Positions 62,141-64,000 of a DNA stretch of 64,000 nt are shown piece after piece; the stretch's first letter is position 1; each line of letters starts with the position of its first letter. A program made the position numbers and the translations under genes. Source of the DNA: Desmodesmus armatus (Eukaryota > Chlorophyta > Chlorophyceae > Sphaeropleales > Scenedesmaceae); the NCBI GenBank assembly GCA_007449985.2, contig VIIQ02000206.1, forward strand, positions 1 through 64,000, given 5' to 3'. The notes under the pieces are model-generated. The model ran no database searches. It saw only the letters and a program-made list of their open reading frames with translations, and was not told the origin of the DNA.

Positions 62141-64000
62141 GGCCCTGGTGTCAGCAGTCCCCCAAGACCTCCCCCTCACCGCCTTTGCAACCCTCCCCCT
62201 TCGCAGCCCTCCCCCTCACCGCCTGCGCAGGGCTGCAATGGACATACAGCTTGACCCTTGTCACTCACTAACAACATCAATGTGCTACCACAGTCATTAC
62301 CAAAACACTTTATCAGCCCCCTAAGCACAGGTGTTCCTGTCACTTGCTGCTGCAGCTGATCGCACGGCTAGGCAGATGGCTGCGCACCGCCCTCAACCAG
62401 AGCTACCTGCGCTTCTTCAAGCCTGAGGGGCTGCTGTCAGCAGCAGGCTTTGACAAGGACAGGCTGGAGGGCTACTTCGATGAGCGCTTCTGCCTGGACG
62501 TGTGCAAGGAGCTGGTGCACATTGTGTTCCCCTTCTTGCAGGATCTGATTGACAAGGTGCGTGATCATGCCTGCTGCTGCTCATGCCTACTGGCTCAACC
62601 CCAAGAGTATGCCTCTGCCAATTGCGCTGGGCGCAAAAGTGTTGGGCATGCATGGCACATCAGACTGCTCATGTTGCAAATGCCCTTGTTGATCCAGGGC
62701 AGCAGACTCATTGTCAGCAGTGCACCGTGCCAATGCTGTGTTGCTTGCAGGTTGCAGAGCTTCAGGAGCAGGGCAGGTGCCCTGAGTCTGCTCAGGGCAT
62801 GCCAGCAGTGTTCCAGTACCTGGCTGTAACGGCGGTGCAGGATGCCTGCGCCCTGCTCAGCAGTGATGACGCAGACGTCAGGGCTGCAGCCGAGGCCAAC
62901 CCTGTGCACAAGTACCTGATGAAGCACAAGGTGTTCAGGTAGGCCTGCTGCTGTAAATATCTCACAACTGCGCACTTCAAACAGTGCTTAAATAACAACA
63001 ACGTGTGTGGACCAGCAGAGTTGCACAGCTATGTCAGCAGCAGAGCACTATGACATGCAATATGCCAGCTAGTTTTTGTACACAGCAGCTTCAGCAGCAG
63101 GTCAGCTTTGCATGACCCCTGGAACATAAAGCATGCAGTCAACCACGGCTGCGCTAGTATGTCAGGAGCCTATATCTTGCGGCAGCAACAGACATCCCAA
63201 CCCCTGTCTAGTGGGCTAGCCTTGATGCATGTCAGGATGCAATCACACACATGCCGGTGCTGCTGTTGCTTACAGGGACACGCTGCGAGAGTACGGCACA
63301 ACACTGGATGCTGGTGGGTACGAGTGGCTGCGCCCCCTGAGCACACGTGAGGAGGTGCTGCAGCTGCACGCCAAGCTGGACAGGGTAGCCTCCATGCTGC
63401 AGGAGCAGCACAACGAGACGCAGCAGCAGCTCCAGGACCAGCGGGTGCTGATGCAGCAGCGGCGTGCCCCTCGCAGCTTAGACGATGAGCAGTACGAGCA
63501 GGAGCAGGCCTTCCAGGACATCCTGGCAAAGGCAGCGGCAACCAACACAGGCGCGAGCGACAGCGATCGCTATGCTGAGCCAGCAGATGCTGAGGGGCTG
63601 CAGGACACAGCAGGACCAGCAGCAGAGCAGACCGGTGCCGAGGCAATGCGGCAGGCAGCAGCTGCCATGGCTCCCGCAGCTGCTGCTGGCGGTGGTGGTG
63701 ATGGTGCTGCTGCTGCTGCCGCACCCAATGCAGCTTGCAACCAGGCTGCTGCAGGAAGCCTTGGGCAGGAGCTGCCAGCTGAAGTGCAGCAGCAGATTGC
63801 AAACCTGCAAGCACAGGTGATGGCCCTGCAGCAACAGCTTCGGGATGGCACAGCAGCACCACAGCCGCAGCCAGCAGCAGGAGCTGCTGCAGCCGAGGGT
63901 ACTGGTGTTACTGCCACACCTGCTGCTGGTGACAGGCCCCTACAGCAGTCACCTGCACCAGCTGATGGCGGTGCTGCTGCGAGGCCTAACACCCAACAGG
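59399..64000 (+). CDS. Crypton/Ndc10-like tyrosine-recombinase-fold protein, runs off the right edge
   Basis: Exons 59399-59664, 59948-60047, 60250-60405, 60617-60805, 61088-61283, 61505-61878, 62356-62556, 62751-62938 and 63276 onwards join in phase: 798 residues in the window. The N-terminus is basic and acidic with nuclear signals (PPKRRRVLKGK, KKRKSS). The middle follows the Ndc10/Crypton recombinase plan: a box-A-type Arg region (GRGDDARLVHLADL), a beta-hairpin LRGGKRQVGGKVAYAG, the CHGALARNF segment, the HxxR motif in KVTHAWRSH, then LGRWLRTALNQSYLRFF with GRW and a candidate catalytic Tyr, and LLSAAGF. The C-terminal exon has a coiled coil (about 580-640) and Gln/Ala-rich tail. It may be a Crypton copy or a domesticated regulator; multiple introns suit either. 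Confidence 0.75.

Overview
The window looks like nuclear DNA of a chlorophycean green alga (Chlamydomonadales-like; Haematococcus or Dunaliella relatives would fit). The reasons are intron-dense genes with GTGAGT/GTAAG donors and CAG acceptors, long CAG/CTG tracts coding for poly-Gln or poly-Ala, homopolymer G or C runs up to 36 nt, a TGTAA-type poly(A) signal, and gene families typical of that group. The genus is an inference. Gene models were assembled by eye from splice sites and phase continuity, without transcripts or database searches.

Left part (1-13 kb). The 5' half of an unrecognised minus-strand gene runs off the left edge; a small exon is present three times in its introns. Two spliceosomal RNA genes follow on the plus strand: U1 (about 3899-4058) and U2 (about 6153-6339). 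They share an upstream promoter element at the same distance and a short 3' motif. Next come tandem repeats and a small three-exon secreted protein gene (9416-10380, minus).

Middle (12.5-34 kb). A nine-exon secreted alpha/beta-hydrolase esterase gene (13179-17389, minus) has an extra copy of its last exon downstream and a decayed copy of exon 4 in an intron. Upstream of it lies a large minus-strand gene (18348-33958) for a nuclear protein with CxxC pairs, a methyl-CpG-binding-like domain, 58 consecutive Gln and SUMO-interaction-like motifs. Its domain is split by a 9.5-kb intron that holds a long antisense non-LTR retrotransposon (RT tail, PHD-like finger, RNase H, C-terminal PD-(D/E)xK nuclease).

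Right part (34-64 kb). A plus-strand gene for a beta-helix/multipass membrane protein is split by a 3.5-kb DNA transposon with 29-bp terminal inverted repeats; removing the element restores the frame. Next is an eight-exon secreted protein gene (43877-47968, minus), an intronless GT34-like glycosyltransferase (51703-52950, minus), and a 5'-truncated, frameshifted paralogue of the eight-exon gene (56056-58909, minus). A nine-exon Crypton/Ndc10-like tyrosine-recombinase gene (59399 to the right edge, plus) ends the window.

The genes do not form one pathway. The common theme is genome dynamics: local copying of exons with their donor sites, transposon insertions and repeat expansion, around snRNA genes and secreted or nuclear proteins.
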